64,000 bases of DNA from Sphingobium limneticum (GTDB lineage: Bacteria; Pseudomonadota; Alphaproteobacteria; Sphingomonadales; Sphingomonadaceae), in assembly GCF_008710155.1 (NCBI RefSeq), contig NZ_VYPZ01000001.1, positions 496,001 through 560,000 on the forward strand, written 5' to 3'. Below, one piece after another: positions 16,764 through 25,317 of this stretch (positions within the stretch are counted from its first letter, which is position 1; each line of letters begins with the position of its first letter). The notes beneath the pieces are model-generated. The model saw only the letters and a list, made by a program, of their open reading frames with translations, was not told where the DNA came from and ran no database searches. Both the position numbers and the translations under genes were made by a program.

Positions 16764-18416
16764 ATGTTGCCCTCTTTATCGTTCGTCCGCCCCCTGATGC
16801 TGGCCGGCCTGCTCTCCACATCGGCCATTGCGTTGGCGGCGCCGCCCAGTTTCGATGTCGCCCGTGTCAGCGCCGACATCAAGACGCTGGCCAGCGACGC
16901 ATTTGAAGGGCGCGGCCCGGCGACCCGTGCCGAGGTGAAGACGATCGACTATATTTCGGCGCAGATGAAGGCGGCGGGGCTGAAGCCGGCCGGCGCCAAG
17001 GGCAGCTGGTTCCAGGATGTGCCGCTGCGCATGTCCAACATCACCGGCACGCCGACCCTGTCGATGACGATCGGCGGCGCTTCGCAACCCTTGGCGCAAG
17101 GGAGCGAAATCGCCGTGCGCGCGGCGGAGACAGGCCAGACGGCGGTCAAGTTCGCCAACCTGCCTCTGGTCTTCGTCGGCTATGGCGTGAAGGCGCCGGA
17201 GCGCGGCTGGGATGACTTCAAGGGCGTCGACCTCAAGGGCAAGATCATGGTCGTGCTGGTCAACGACCCGGATTTCGAGGGCGGCGAAGGCGATTTCGGC
17301 GGCAAGCTGATGACCTATTATGGCCGCTGGACCTATAAATATGAAGAAGCGGCGCGACAGGGCGCAGCCGGCGTTCTGGTCGTGCACGAAAGCGAGCCGG
17401 CCTCCTATGGCTGGGCCACTGTCAAGAACAGCAATACCAACACCATGTTCGACATCGTCCGCGCCGATCCCAAGGCGGCGCATACGCAGATGGAAGGTTG
17501 GGTGCAGAAGGATCTGGCCGCCAAGCTGCTGGCCGCATCCGGCGTCGATTTCGAAGCGGCCAAGGCAGCGGCGCGCAAGAAGGATTTCAAGCCCATTCCG
17601 CTCAAAGCCACGATGAGCGCCGACTATGCGGTGAAGTCCGAAATCATCACGTCGCACAATGTCGCGGGCCTGGTTCAGGGCAGCAAATATCCTGACGAGA
17701 CGGTGATCTATTCGGCGCATTGGGATCATCTGGGCATCGGTGCGCCCGATGCGAAGGGCGACACCATCTATAATGGCGCGAAGGATAATGCGTCGGGCAC
17801 GGCGGCGCTGCTGGAACTGGCGCGCGCCTATGCCAAGGGGCCGAAGCCCGAGCGCACCGTCCTGTTCCTGGCGGTGACGGCCGAGGAAAAAGGGCTGCTG
17901 GGGTCCGAATATTATGCCGACAATCCGCTGCGGCCGCTGGCGAACACGGCGGGCGTCGTCAATATGGACGGGCCGTTCGGGATCGAGAAGACCAGCAATT
18001 TCAGCATTTCGGGCGCAGCCAAGCTGGACCTGCTGACCACGCTGACGCAGGAAGGCGAGAAATTGGGTCGCCATTATACGCCGGATGCGCGGCCGGAGGC
18101 GGGCAGCTTCTATCGGTCGGATCACTTCCCGATGGCCAAGCGCGGCGTACCGGCCATTTCCTTCAATCCGGGGCGCGAGCTGGTCAATGGCGGGGCCGAG
18201 CGCGGCAAGCTGTTGCAGGACGCCTATACCAAGGATCGCTATCACCAACCGGCCGACGAATATGACGCCAATTGGGATACGAGCAGCTGGGTCGGCGACC
18301 TGACCCTGCTATACAATGTCGGGCGGCGCGTGGCCGACAGCCATGACTGGCCCAACTGGTCGGCGGACAGCGAATTCCGCGCGACCCGCGATGCGACGAC
18401 GGCGCAGCGGAAATAG
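16764..18416 (+). CDS. Secreted M28 family zinc peptidase with PA domain
   Basis: Exported metallopeptidase, 550 residues. It has a signal peptide (MLPSLSFVRPLMLAGLLSTS, cleavage near ALAAP), a protease-associated (PA) insert at about 120-270, and an M28 catalytic domain from about 300. Zinc ligands are seen in AHWDHLG (His), GAKDNASGTAAL (Asp), TAEEKGLLGSEYY (catalytic Glu plus ligand Glu), MDGPFG (Asp) and SDHFPMAKRG (His). Family members are aminopeptidases or carboxypeptidases that trim peptides in the periplasm or outside. The ATG at 16764 follows AAGGAG. It stands alone, 103 bp after cysQ, and a terminator-like hairpin follows. Confidence 0.92.
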   Translation: MLPSLSFVRPLMLAGLLSTSAIALAAPPSFDVARVSADIKTLASDAFEGRGPATRAEVKTIDYISAQMKAAGLKPAGAKGSWFQDVPLRMSNITGTPTLSMTIGGASQPLAQGSEIAVRAAETGQTAVKFANLPLVFVGYGVKAPERGWDDFKGVDLKGKIMVVLVNDPDFEGGEGDFGGKLMTYYGRWTYKYEEAARQGAAGVLVVHESEPASYGWATVKNSNTNTMFDIVRADPKAAHTQMEGWVQKDLAAKLLAASGVDFEAAKAAARKKDFKPIPLKATMSADYAVKSEIITSHNVAGLVQGSKYPDETVIYSAHWDHLGIGAPDAKGDTIYNGAKDNASGTAALLELARAYAKGPKPERTVLFLAVTAEEKGLLGSEYYADNPLRPLANTAGVVNMDGPFGIEKTSNFSISGAAKLDLLTTLTQEGEKLGRHYTPDARPEAGSFYRSDHFPMAKRGVPAISFNPGRELVNGGAERGKLLQDAYTKDRYHQPADEYDANWDTSSWVGDLTLLYNVGRRVADSHDWPNWSADSEFRATRDATTAQRK

Positions 18417-18438
18417 GATGGTATAACCATAAGCTATG

Positions 18439-18477
18439 CCCCGGTCAGTTCGGCCCGATTGCCGATGCTGACCGGGG
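18439..18477 (+). terminator. Hairpin after the M28 peptidase
   Basis: Perfect 10-bp stem CCCCGGTCAG (18439-18448) with CTGACCGGGG (18468-18477) and a 19-nt loop, 22 bases after the peptidase stop. The long loop and missing U-tract leave termination unproven; it could also lie in the leader of the next gene. Confidence 0.4.
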
Positions 18478-18485
18478 AGAAGAAT

Positions 18486-18511
18486 ATGGCGGCCTGCTGA
18501 GGAGCCGCCAT
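18486..18511 (+). promoter_or_regulatory. Inverted repeat around the quiC start codon
   Basis: ATGGCGGC (18486-18493) pairs perfectly with GCCGCCAT (18504-18511). The right arm contains the first two bases of the quiC ATG, and the loop holds the GAGG ribosome-binding site. Folding would mask the start. This may be chance in GC-rich DNA. Confidence 0.3.
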
Positions 18512-20408
18512 GACCATCTCTCAATCCCTGAACGCCATCGCCACCGTATCGCTGCGCGGAACGCTGGAGGAGAAGCTGAAGGCCGCCGCTGCTGCGGGCT
18601 TTGCCGGGGTCGAGATTTTCGAGAATGACCTGATCGGGTCGGCGCTTTCGCCCAGGGACGTGCGGGCGATGCTGGACGATCTGGGGCTGGCCTGCATGCT
18701 CTATCAGCCCTTCCGCGATTTCGAAGGGTTGCCGGGCGACCTGCGCCGCCGCGCCTTCGACCGGGCGCGGGCCAAGTTCGACCTGATGGAAGAACTGGGC
18801 ACCGACCGCATCCTCTTCTGCTCCAGTTGCCATCCCGCCGCGCTGGGCGAGCGGGCGCAGATCGTCGATGATTTCCGCGAGCTGGGCGGTATCGCGCAGG
18901 AACGCGGCATCATCGTGGGCTATGAGGCGCTGGCCTGGGGCCGGCATGTCAACGACCATCGCGACGCCTGGGCCATCGTGGAAGCGGTCGATCATCCGAA
19001 TATCGGCATCATCCTGGACAGCTATCATTCGCTGTCGCGCCAGATACCGAGCGAGAGCATCCGGGCGATACCGGGCGACAAGATCGCTTTCGTGCAACTG
19101 GCCGACGCGCCGTTGCTGGATATGGACCTGCTCTACTGGAGCCGCCATTTCCGCAATCTGCCGGGACAGGGCGGGCTGGACGTCGCGGGCTTCGTGGCGG
19201 AGATATTGCGCACCGGATATGACGGGCCGCTGAGCCTGGAAATCTTCAACGATCGCTTTCGATCGAACGCCGCGCGGCTGGTGGCGGAGGATGGGCATCG
19301 CTCGCTCGACTATGTGCGCGATGCCGCGCAACGGCTGATCGACCAGCCCACCGCCATGCCTGCGCCACAGCCGGTGCTGGGATGCGAGTTCGTGGAGTTC
19401 ACTGCCGATGGCAGCGATGCCGCGCGGCTGGGCAGCAGCTTTGCATCGCTGGGCTTTACGCTGGTGGGCGAGCATCGCCACAAGAAGGTGACGCGGTGGC
19501 GGCAGGGCGGCGTCAACCTGATCGTCAATGCTGAGCCGAAGGGCTTTGCCAGCGCCTACCGCGCGACGCAGGGCACATCCATCTGCGCCATCGGAGTGCG
19601 GGTGAAGGACAAGGCGGCTGTGCTGGCCCGCGCCGCCGCGCTGGGGATCAAGGCTTATAGTCCCGAGGGACGACCGGGGCGGATGGCGATGCCCGCGCTG
19701 CGCGGGGTCGGCGGCAGCCTCATCTACCTGATCGACGATCATGAGGTGGAAGGGCTGTGGGCTCGCGAGTTCGACGCAGTCGAAATGGATGCGGATGCCA
19801 TCGGTGCCGATGTGCGCAGCATCGACCATCTGGCCGCCGTGGTCCATAATGACGAATTCCTGTCCTGGCAGCTATACTGGCGATCGCTGTTCGGGCTGGA
19901 GGCGCGGGCGGCACAGGATGTGATCGACCCGTCGGGGCTGGTCCATAGCCAGGCCTTGCAGTCGGCGGACGGGGCGTTTCGGGTCACGATCAACGCGTCC
20001 GATGCGCGGGAGACCCTGTCGTCCCGCTTCCTCGACCATGGCTTCGGCGGTGGGTATCAGCATGTCGCGCTGACCACCGACGACATTTTCGCGACGGCCA
20101 AGGGCTTGCAAGACAATGGCGCCGCGATGCTGGAGATACCGGCCAATTATCATGCCGACCTTGCCGCGCGTTTCGACCTGAACGATGCGCTGGCGGCGCG
20201 GATGGCGGATGACGGCGTCCTCTATGACGAGGATGGCGAAGGCGCCGGCTTCTGGCAGATGTATAGCCGGGCCTTCGACAAGCTGTTCTTCTTCGAATTC
20301 GTCCAGCGGGCCAAAGGCTATGGCGGCTATGGCGCGCCGAATGCCGGGGTGCGGTTGGCGGCACAGAACCGGTTCCGGCCGGATGCGATACCGGCGGCGA
20401 CCTTGTAG
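18510..20408 (+). CDS. quiC: 3-Dehydroshikimate dehydratase (QuiC type: TIM barrel plus HPPD-like domain)
   Basis: Converts 3-dehydroshikimate to protocatechuate in shikimate/quinate catabolism. It has 632 residues in two parts. The N-terminal sugar-phosphate isomerase-like TIM barrel (1 to about 280) has candidate metal ligands in GYEALAWGRHVND (Glu), IILDSYH (Asp, His), FVQLADA (Gln) and LSLEIFND (Glu). The C-terminal two-fold VOC/HPPD-like domain (about 290-632) has the His-His-Glu set in RSIDHLAAVVHND, YQHVALTTDD and FFEFVQR. This fused form is the QuiC1 type known from Pseudomonas. The ATG follows GAGGAGCC. It is convergent with the porin-aroE-MFS operon, which supplies its substrate. 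Confidence 0.88.
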   Translation: MTISQSLNAIATVSLRGTLEEKLKAAAAAGFAGVEIFENDLIGSALSPRDVRAMLDDLGLACMLYQPFRDFEGLPGDLRRRAFDRARAKFDLMEELGTDRILFCSSCHPAALGERAQIVDDFRELGGIAQERGIIVGYEALAWGRHVNDHRDAWAIVEAVDHPNIGIILDSYHSLSRQIPSESIRAIPGDKIAFVQLADAPLLDMDLLYWSRHFRNLPGQGGLDVAGFVAEILRTGYDGPLSLEIFNDRFRSNAARLVAEDGHRSLDYVRDAAQRLIDQPTAMPAPQPVLGCEFVEFTADGSDAARLGSSFASLGFTLVGEHRHKKVTRWRQGGVNLIVNAEPKGFASAYRATQGTSICAIGVRVKDKAAVLARAAALGIKAYSPEGRPGRMAMPALRGVGGSLIYLIDDHEVEGLWAREFDAVEMDADAIGADVRSIDHLAAVVHNDEFLSWQLYWRSLFGLEARAAQDVIDPSGLVHSQALQSADGAFRVTINASDARETLSSRFLDHGFGGGYQHVALTTDDIFATAKGLQDNGAAMLEIPANYHADLAARFDLNDALAARMADDGVLYDEDGEGAGFWQMYSRAFDKLFFFEFVQRAKGYGGYGAPNAGVRLAAQNRFRPDAIPAATL

Positions 20409-20531
20409 GAATATGGGCGCTTAACTTCGCACATTTCCCGCTGATCGCGACATTTACGAACAGATGTTGGAAATAATAGGATTCACTTACTCCCATTCTC
20501 TCGAAGCGAGCGGAATAGCATTTGTAAGACG

Positions 20532-20557
20532 CTGTAGGACAGCGCCCTGCCCTACAG
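20532..20557. terminator. Convergent hairpin between quiC and the porin
   Basis: CTGTAGG (20532-20538) pairs with CCTACAG (20551-20557) over a 12-nt loop, overlapping the porin stop codon. It is a candidate shared terminator in the 143-bp convergent gap, where I see nothing else. Confidence 0.4.
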
Positions 20558-21856
20558 GATCACCTTGATCGTCGCGCCTGCCACCAGCGCGTCGGGATAG
20601 CGGTCGGTCGCGCCGACGCGGTGGATATATTGAAGGTTAGGGCGCAGCAGCAAGCGGCGGGTTGCCTGCCAGCCATAGAAGATTTCGCCGCTCATCTCAT
20701 GGGTTTGCACCGCGACATTCTGACCCAGTGACAGCTGATCGCGCTGGCGGTCCGCAATGCGCGGATTGACGCGGGCATAGACGAGGCCGAGGCCGAAATT
20801 ATCCCTGGGCCGGCTATCCCACAGGCCGCGCGCGACGAAGCCGCCGCTGATGAAGGTCGGCACCCGCGCAGTGTGGCGATCCGACAGGGTCAACGTACCG
20901 AACAGGCTGAGGCCGCGATCGCCCGGACCGAACCGGATGACCATCTGTTCGCCCATCGCCCAGGCGCTCCACCGTTCCTGCCGCATCGCGGGCGAGAGGC
21001 CGGACAGGACGTAGGAAGCGCCATTGATATCGTCGCGTACATCGGCGCGATCGGTAGTGTCGACCAGCGCGCCGATGCGCAGCAGGCCCGGTAATCCGCC
21101 TGGCTTCTGCCCGGTCTTCAACCCCAGTTCGACCGGAAAGACGAAGCTGTCGAAGCGGGGGGCGAGTTTCCACCCTGCCCCGGTCTGGGCGCGGAACGCG
21201 TTGACCTCAAAACCCGCGACGGTGACGCTGAGGTTGGGCGCAATCTCCTGCCGAACGCGCAGGCCCCAGCGGGGGATCGGGAAGCCGGAAAAGCCGCTAT
21301 TGTAGAAGAGCGTGGTCGGGCGCGGGCAGAAGGCGAAATTCTGGAACTGGCAACCGCTGGGCAAGGTCGCGAAATCATCCCCCGTATGATAGAGGCCGAA
21401 TTTCAACGCGGTCTTGCCGCCGTTCAATTTCTGTTCGTAGCTGAGTTCGGCCGGGCGCAGATCCTGGCCGCCACCGAACAATTCCTGCACTTCGAACAGG
21501 TTGCCGAGGCGGGTTGCGGTCAGATCCTCCCCCTTGCGATGGATGATGGTGGCGATCAGCTTGCCGCCGTCGAGGCCGAATGCCTTGCCCGTGTCGATCG
21601 AGGCGGAGGCGAGCAATTGCTGGGTATAGGCTGCGCCGCCATCCCGCCCGCCAGTGAGGCTGGCCGCGCTTTCGGAGACATAGGAGAAGGTGAGATCGAC
21701 ACCCTTGTCCTTCAGCCGTGAGCGCCAGCCGGGCTTGTCGGCCGGGGCGGCTGGCGGCGGCGTCTGGGGACCGGCGGATGGCCCCTGCAACTGCGCGGCC
21801 TTGGCCAGCACCACCGGGGCGGGCACGACGATGGCAGGGGGCGTGTCGGCGATCAT
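20552..21856 (-). CDS. OprB-type carbohydrate-selective porin
   Basis: Outer-membrane beta-barrel, 434 residues, with the OprB pattern: GVDLTFSYVSESAASLTGG, alternating strands, SAWAMGEQMVIRFGP, and a C-terminal strand ending in a hydrophobic residue (VAGATIKVIL). The ATG at 21856 overlaps the aroE stop by 4 bases, so it is the last gene of the MFS-aroE-porin operon. It probably admits shikimate, quinate or related cyclitol acids. Oddly, the N-terminus (MIADTPPAIVVPAPVVLAKA) lacks the basic n-region of a normal signal peptide, and no better start lies upstream without a long overlap with aroE. The export signal may be degenerate or the start may be mis-set. Confidence 0.8.
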   Translation of the reverse strand: MIADTPPAIVVPAPVVLAKAAQLQGPSAGPQTPPPAAPADKPGWRSRLKDKGVDLTFSYVSESAASLTGGRDGGAAYTQQLLASASIDTGKAFGLDGGKLIATIIHRKGEDLTATRLGNLFEVQELFGGGQDLRPAELSYEQKLNGGKTALKFGLYHTGDDFATLPSGCQFQNFAFCPRPTTLFYNSGFSGFPIPRWGLRVRQEIAPNLSVTVAGFEVNAFRAQTGAGWKLAPRFDSFVFPVELGLKTGQKPGGLPGLLRIGALVDTTDRADVRDDINGASYVLSGLSPAMRQERWSAWAMGEQMVIRFGPGDRGLSLFGTLTLSDRHTARVPTFISGGFVARGLWDSRPRDNFGLGLVYARVNPRIADRQRDQLSLGQNVAVQTHEMSGEIFYGWQATRRLLLRPNLQYIHRVGATDRYPDALVAGATIKVIL

Positions 21857-22746
21857 GCGGCGGCTCCAGCGCTGGCGCGGTCGAAATCGCGGAGCATCCG
21901 CGCGGAATCGGGTTCGGTTCCCGTAAAGAGGGCGAAAGCGTGGGCGGCCTGCATCACCGCCATGCCGCCACCGGTCAGCGTCGCGCAGCCCTTTGCCTGC
22001 GCGGCGGCAAGCAAGGCGGTCTGGAGCGGGAAATAGATGATGTCCGACACCCATTGATCGGCCGTCAGCCAATCGGGATCGAAGGGCAGGCCCGGATGGC
22101 TGAGCATGCCGATGGGCGAGGTTTGGACCACGCCATCGGCGCCGCTGATGGCAGCCTGCGCCGTGGCGGCGGCCGTCACCTGCGCGGCGGGGAAGAGCGC
22201 GGCGAGACGATCGGCCAGTGCCTGCGCACGGTCCTGTGCGAGATCGAACAGGGTCAGGCGGGTGGCACCAAGGTCGAGATGGGCATAGCCCACCGCCGCC
22301 GCCGCGCCGCCTGCGCCGATCATCGCGACATCGGCGCGCTTATGCTGGCCAAGGCCGGCCAGGAAATGGGCACGGTAGCCAGACCAGTCGGTATTGTCGC
22401 CATAGGCCTGGCCATTTTCGAACAGGATGGTGTTGACCGCGCCCAGCGCCTTCGCCGCAGGGGACAGGCTGTCGAGCAACGGCATGACGTCCTGCTTGAA
22501 AGGATGGGTGACGTTGATGCCGTCAAAGCCCATCGCCGCCAGCATGGGGATGAGGCGCGGCAAGCCAGAGGCGTCATAGTCCATCACTGCGCCATCGAGG
22601 ATGCGATAGACCATGGGCAGGCCAAGCGCGCGGGCTTCGCCTTCGTGCATTTGCGGGCTGCGCGATCCGGCGATGCCGCTGCCGATCAGGCCGCAGAGGA
22701 TGGACGCGACCGGTCGGCCCGTATCCGATACGGGGGTCTGGAACAT
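21853..22746 (-). CDS. aroE: Shikimate/quinate dehydrogenase, probably NAD-dependent and catabolic
   Basis: AroE-family oxidoreductase, 297 residues, interconverting shikimate and 3-dehydroshikimate (possibly quinate and 3-dehydroquinate). The substrate-binding SRSPQMHEG is near residue 28, NVTHPFKQ with the catalytic Lys near 85, and the Rossmann loop GAGGAAAAVGYAH near 145. After the second strand it reads LTLFDLAQDRA, with Asp at about 168, where NADP-type AroE carries an N-R-T motif. An acidic residue there favours NAD, as in Corynebacterium QSDH. The gene sits between an AAHS permease (25 bases upstream) and a porin (4-base overlap), and opposite quiC, so a degradative role is likelier than aromatic amino-acid synthesis. 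Confidence 0.88.
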   Translation of the reverse strand: MFQTPVSDTGRPVASILCGLIGSGIAGSRSPQMHEGEARALGLPMVYRILDGAVMDYDASGLPRLIPMLAAMGFDGINVTHPFKQDVMPLLDSLSPAAKALGAVNTILFENGQAYGDNTDWSGYRAHFLAGLGQHKRADVAMIGAGGAAAAVGYAHLDLGATRLTLFDLAQDRAQALADRLAALFPAAQVTAAATAQAAISGADGVVQTSPIGMLSHPGLPFDPDWLTADQWVSDIIYFPLQTALLAAAQAKGCATLTGGGMAVMQAAHAFALFTGTEPDSARMLRDFDRASAGAAA

Positions 22747-22771
22747 GGGATTTGTCCTTGGTCGAGAGGGT

Positions 22772-24124
22772 TCAGGCGGCCTTGGGCAGGCGGATGAGCG
22801 AGGCGCAGAGGCCGGCCAGCACCACCGGCACCGCGAAGATGCCGAAGATTACCGGCAGCGACACCTTCGCCGCGAGCAGGAAGCCGCCCAGCATCGGGCC
22901 AATCACTGCGCCGATCCGGCCGACGCCCATGGCCCAGCCGATGCCGGTGCCGCGCGCTTCGGGCGGATAGAGACTGGCGGCGAGCGGGTAGCAGCCGTTG
23001 AAGCCGCCCTGTACGAAGACGCCGATAAGGAAGGCGGTGCCCAGTGTCGCAGCGAGCGGCATGGCCACCGATCCGAAGATGGTGAGCGCGGCGGCGGCTA
23101 GCGCCATATAGACCAGGATCAGGCGGCGCAGGTCGAAGCGCATCGCGACCAGGCCGATCGAGGAGGTGCCGATGAAGACCCCGATATTGTAGATGGCGCC
23201 AGCATAGATGGCGTCCTTTGCCGGCAGGCCGGCCTCGACCGCCAGCTTGGGAATCCAGCTGATGACGAAATAAAGGGTCATGAAGCTGAAGGTGATGGCT
23301 AGCCAGAGCAGGATGGTGCTGGGCGCGCGGCCTTCGCTCAGCAGGCCGCGCACCCCGGCATTGCGGGCTTCGCGCTGTGCGAGCGGCGGCAGCGTGTCGA
23401 GTTGCGGCTGACCGATCGAGGCGAGCAGCTTGTTCGCCTTTTGCAGCGCGCCTTTCGGCTGGCGGCTGAGCAGGAAGGCGATGGATTCGGGCAACAGCAA
23501 CCAGACCAGCGGGATGGCGGCGGCGCACAGGAAGGCGGCGCCCAGCAGCATCGCCTGCCAGCCATGGGTGGTGACATGGCTGGCGACGACGAAGCCGGTG
23601 ATGGTCGCGCCGACCGGATAGCCCGCCTGCAGAAAGCCGACCGCGAAGGTGCGATGCTTTTCGGGCGCATATTCGGCGGTGAGCGCAGCCATGCTGGCCA
23701 ACACGGTGCCGATGCCGATGCCGACCACGAAGCGGCTGGCGATCAGTTCGGGGATGGAGGTGGCGATGCCCGACGCGAACATGGCGACGGCCATCATGAT
23801 GAGCGAGGCCAGGATCAGTTTGCGCCGGCCGAAGCGGTCGGCCAGCGGCGCGATCAGCAGGCCGCCGGCGGCCATGCCGGCCAGCCCCGCGCTGAACACG
23901 ACGCCCAGGCTTTCGGGGCTGACCTGCCAGTCGGACGACAGCGCGGGCGCGATGTAGGAGAGGATCAGCACGTCCATGCCGTCGAGCATGTTGAGGATGA
24001 AGCAGGTTGCAACGACCAGAATCTGGCGCGCGGTCCAATTGCTGTCGGACGGCCGGGCCGAGACATTGTCTACGGTCACATAGGGCCGCACGGACACGGT
24101 GCCGCTGGCGGAATAACTGGCCAT
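22772..24124 (-). CDS. MFS transporter, aromatic acid:H+ symporter (AAHS) type
   Basis: Twelve-helix permease of 450 residues. Helix 1 carries LDGMDVLILSYIAPAL, the D-G-x-D signature of the AAHS family (PcaK, ShiA-like). Loop 2-3 is PLADRFGRRKLI, and helix 4 has SRFVVGIGIGTVLASMAALTAEYAP. With aroE and the porin downstream and quiC convergent, shikimate or quinate (or protocatechuate) is the likely cargo. The start is uncertain: ATG 24124 has AAAGG about 10 bases upstream, while ATG 24142 directly abuts GAGAGG. The roughly 150 bp to the LysR stop must hold its promoter. Confidence 0.87.
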   Translation of the reverse strand: MASYSASGTVSVRPYVTVDNVSARPSDSNWTARQILVVATCFILNMLDGMDVLILSYIAPALSSDWQVSPESLGVVFSAGLAGMAAGGLLIAPLADRFGRRKLILASLIMMAVAMFASGIATSIPELIASRFVVGIGIGTVLASMAALTAEYAPEKHRTFAVGFLQAGYPVGATITGFVVASHVTTHGWQAMLLGAAFLCAAAIPLVWLLLPESIAFLLSRQPKGALQKANKLLASIGQPQLDTLPPLAQREARNAGVRGLLSEGRAPSTILLWLAITFSFMTLYFVISWIPKLAVEAGLPAKDAIYAGAIYNIGVFIGTSSIGLVAMRFDLRRLILVYMALAAAALTIFGSVAMPLAATLGTAFLIGVFVQGGFNGCYPLAASLYPPEARGTGIGWAMGVGRIGAVIGPMLGGFLLAAKVSLPVIFGIFAVPVVLAGLCASLIRLPKAA

Positions 24125-24277
24125 CTTGGAAACGCCTTTCATCCTCTCGGGAGCCACCGGCCCCTTCACATCAACCAACCCGGTGTCCTATCTGGTTCTA
24201 TTCTGCGGGTCGGACTGCTATGTTGCGAACGATCCTTGCTTTCCATCATGTCAAACGCGCTTTGCCATGCCTTTATG

Positions 24278-25180
24278 TTATGGCTTCGGCCGTGGGAGGG
24301 CGAGGAGTATCGAGCGTGATATCTCCTCGAACGTCTCGCCGATGATGGCGCGCGGCGATTCCAGATTGCGGTTCATATAGACCGGCAGCACGCCGGGTTC
24401 TTCGAATTCCAGGAAGCGCACGGTTTCGGCATGGGCCTGCATCGCGGTGAAACTATCGACCAGCGCCACCCCCATGCCATTGGCGACGAAGGCGACGGCA
24501 GTTTCGGCAAAACGGATATAGGTCGCGACCTCCAGTTCCTGCCCTGCCCGCGCGAACATGTCGGCGATGATCCGGCCGTGCGGCGTATCGGGACGGAAGG
24601 ATTGCAGTTGCTCGCCCGCAATATCCGCCACACTGATGCGGTCCCGGTCCGCGAGCGGGTGGCTGGAGGGGACGGCGCAGACCATGCGTCCAGCGCCGAT
24701 GCGGCTGGACAGGATGTTGGGATGGTCGAGCGGAAAGGCGGTCAGCGCATAGTCGCCACGCTGGAGCGCCAGATAATCGGCCGCCTGCTCGACCGAAAGA
24801 ATGTCGAACTGGATTGTGAGGCCGGGATAGTTGGCGGTGAGGCGGGCGAGCATCTGCGGCACGACCGAATGGCCGAGCGAGGGAGAGGCCCCGACGCGGA
24901 AGGTCCGGTCTTCCCCCTTTGCCAGACGCTTGATGACATGGTTGAGGTCTTCGAACCCCTTATAGACATGCTCGATCTCATCGAACAGGACACGTGCTTC
25001 ATGGGTGGGGACCAGCCGGCCGCGCGTGCGGTCGAACAGGCGGAAGCGTAGCTTGTCCTCCATATGGCCGAGCATGCGGCTGAGGCCGGGCTGCGACGTG
25101 CCGAGCATCTGCGCGGCGGCGCTGACCGTCTTGGCGATCATGATGGCGCGGAAAATCTCGATCTGGCGCAGGGTGAGCAT
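24278..25180 (-). CDS. LysR family transcriptional regulator
   Basis: 300 residues. The N-terminal winged HTH (LTLRQIEIFRAIMIAKTVSAAA, GTSQPGLSRMLGHME) and C-terminal periplasmic-binding-like effector domain are typical of LysR. It lies upstream of, and in the same direction as, the AAHS-aroE-porin operon and is its probable activator, with shikimate or a downstream intermediate as inducer. An inverted repeat GCATTCTG...CAGAATGC lies just before its ATG and may be its own operator. Confidence 0.9.
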   Translation of the reverse strand: MLTLRQIEIFRAIMIAKTVSAAAQMLGTSQPGLSRMLGHMEDKLRFRLFDRTRGRLVPTHEARVLFDEIEHVYKGFEDLNHVIKRLAKGEDRTFRVGASPSLGHSVVPQMLARLTANYPGLTIQFDILSVEQAADYLALQRGDYALTAFPLDHPNILSSRIGAGRMVCAVPSSHPLADRDRISVADIAGEQLQSFRPDTPHGRIIADMFARAGQELEVATYIRFAETAVAFVANGMGVALVDSFTAMQAHAETVRFLEFEEPGVLPVYMNRNLESPRAIIGETFEEISRSILLALPRPKP

Positions 25181-25193
25181 GGCGCCCCTTAGA

Positions 25194-25235
25194 GCATTCT
25201 GAAGTCGGCTGGAACAGCCGCGGCTCGCAGAATGC
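25194..25235. promoter_or_regulatory. Inverted repeat upstream of the LysR gene
   Basis: GCATTCTG (25194-25201) and CAGAATGC (25228-25235) are perfect 8-bp arms with a 26-nt spacer, 14 bases before the LysR ATG. AGAGCATT is repeated at 25191 and 25254. It is a candidate autoregulatory site or a fragment of a dispersed repeat. Confidence 0.35.
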
Positions 25236-25275
25236 GGTCAACACACATAATCAGAGCATTATTTACGCGCCTGTT

Positions 25276-25314
25276 GATATGGGATCGCGAGGCCCCTGCC
25301 CCCGATCCCATATC
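25276..25314 (-). terminator. Hairpin after the TonB receptor at 25.3-27.5 kb
   Basis: Perfect 12-bp stem GATATGGGATCG (25276-25287) with CGATCCCATATC (25303-25314), four bases past the receptor stop on its strand. It is a convincing transcription stop separating the receptor from the LysR gene. Confidence 0.6.
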
Positions 25315-25317
25315 GAT

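Noticed and set aside
24187..24198. CCTATCTGGTTC upstream of the AAHS transporter, resembling the CTATCNGATAG operator
   Set aside because: Only the first half matches; the second half of the palindrome is missing, so it is not counted as a site.
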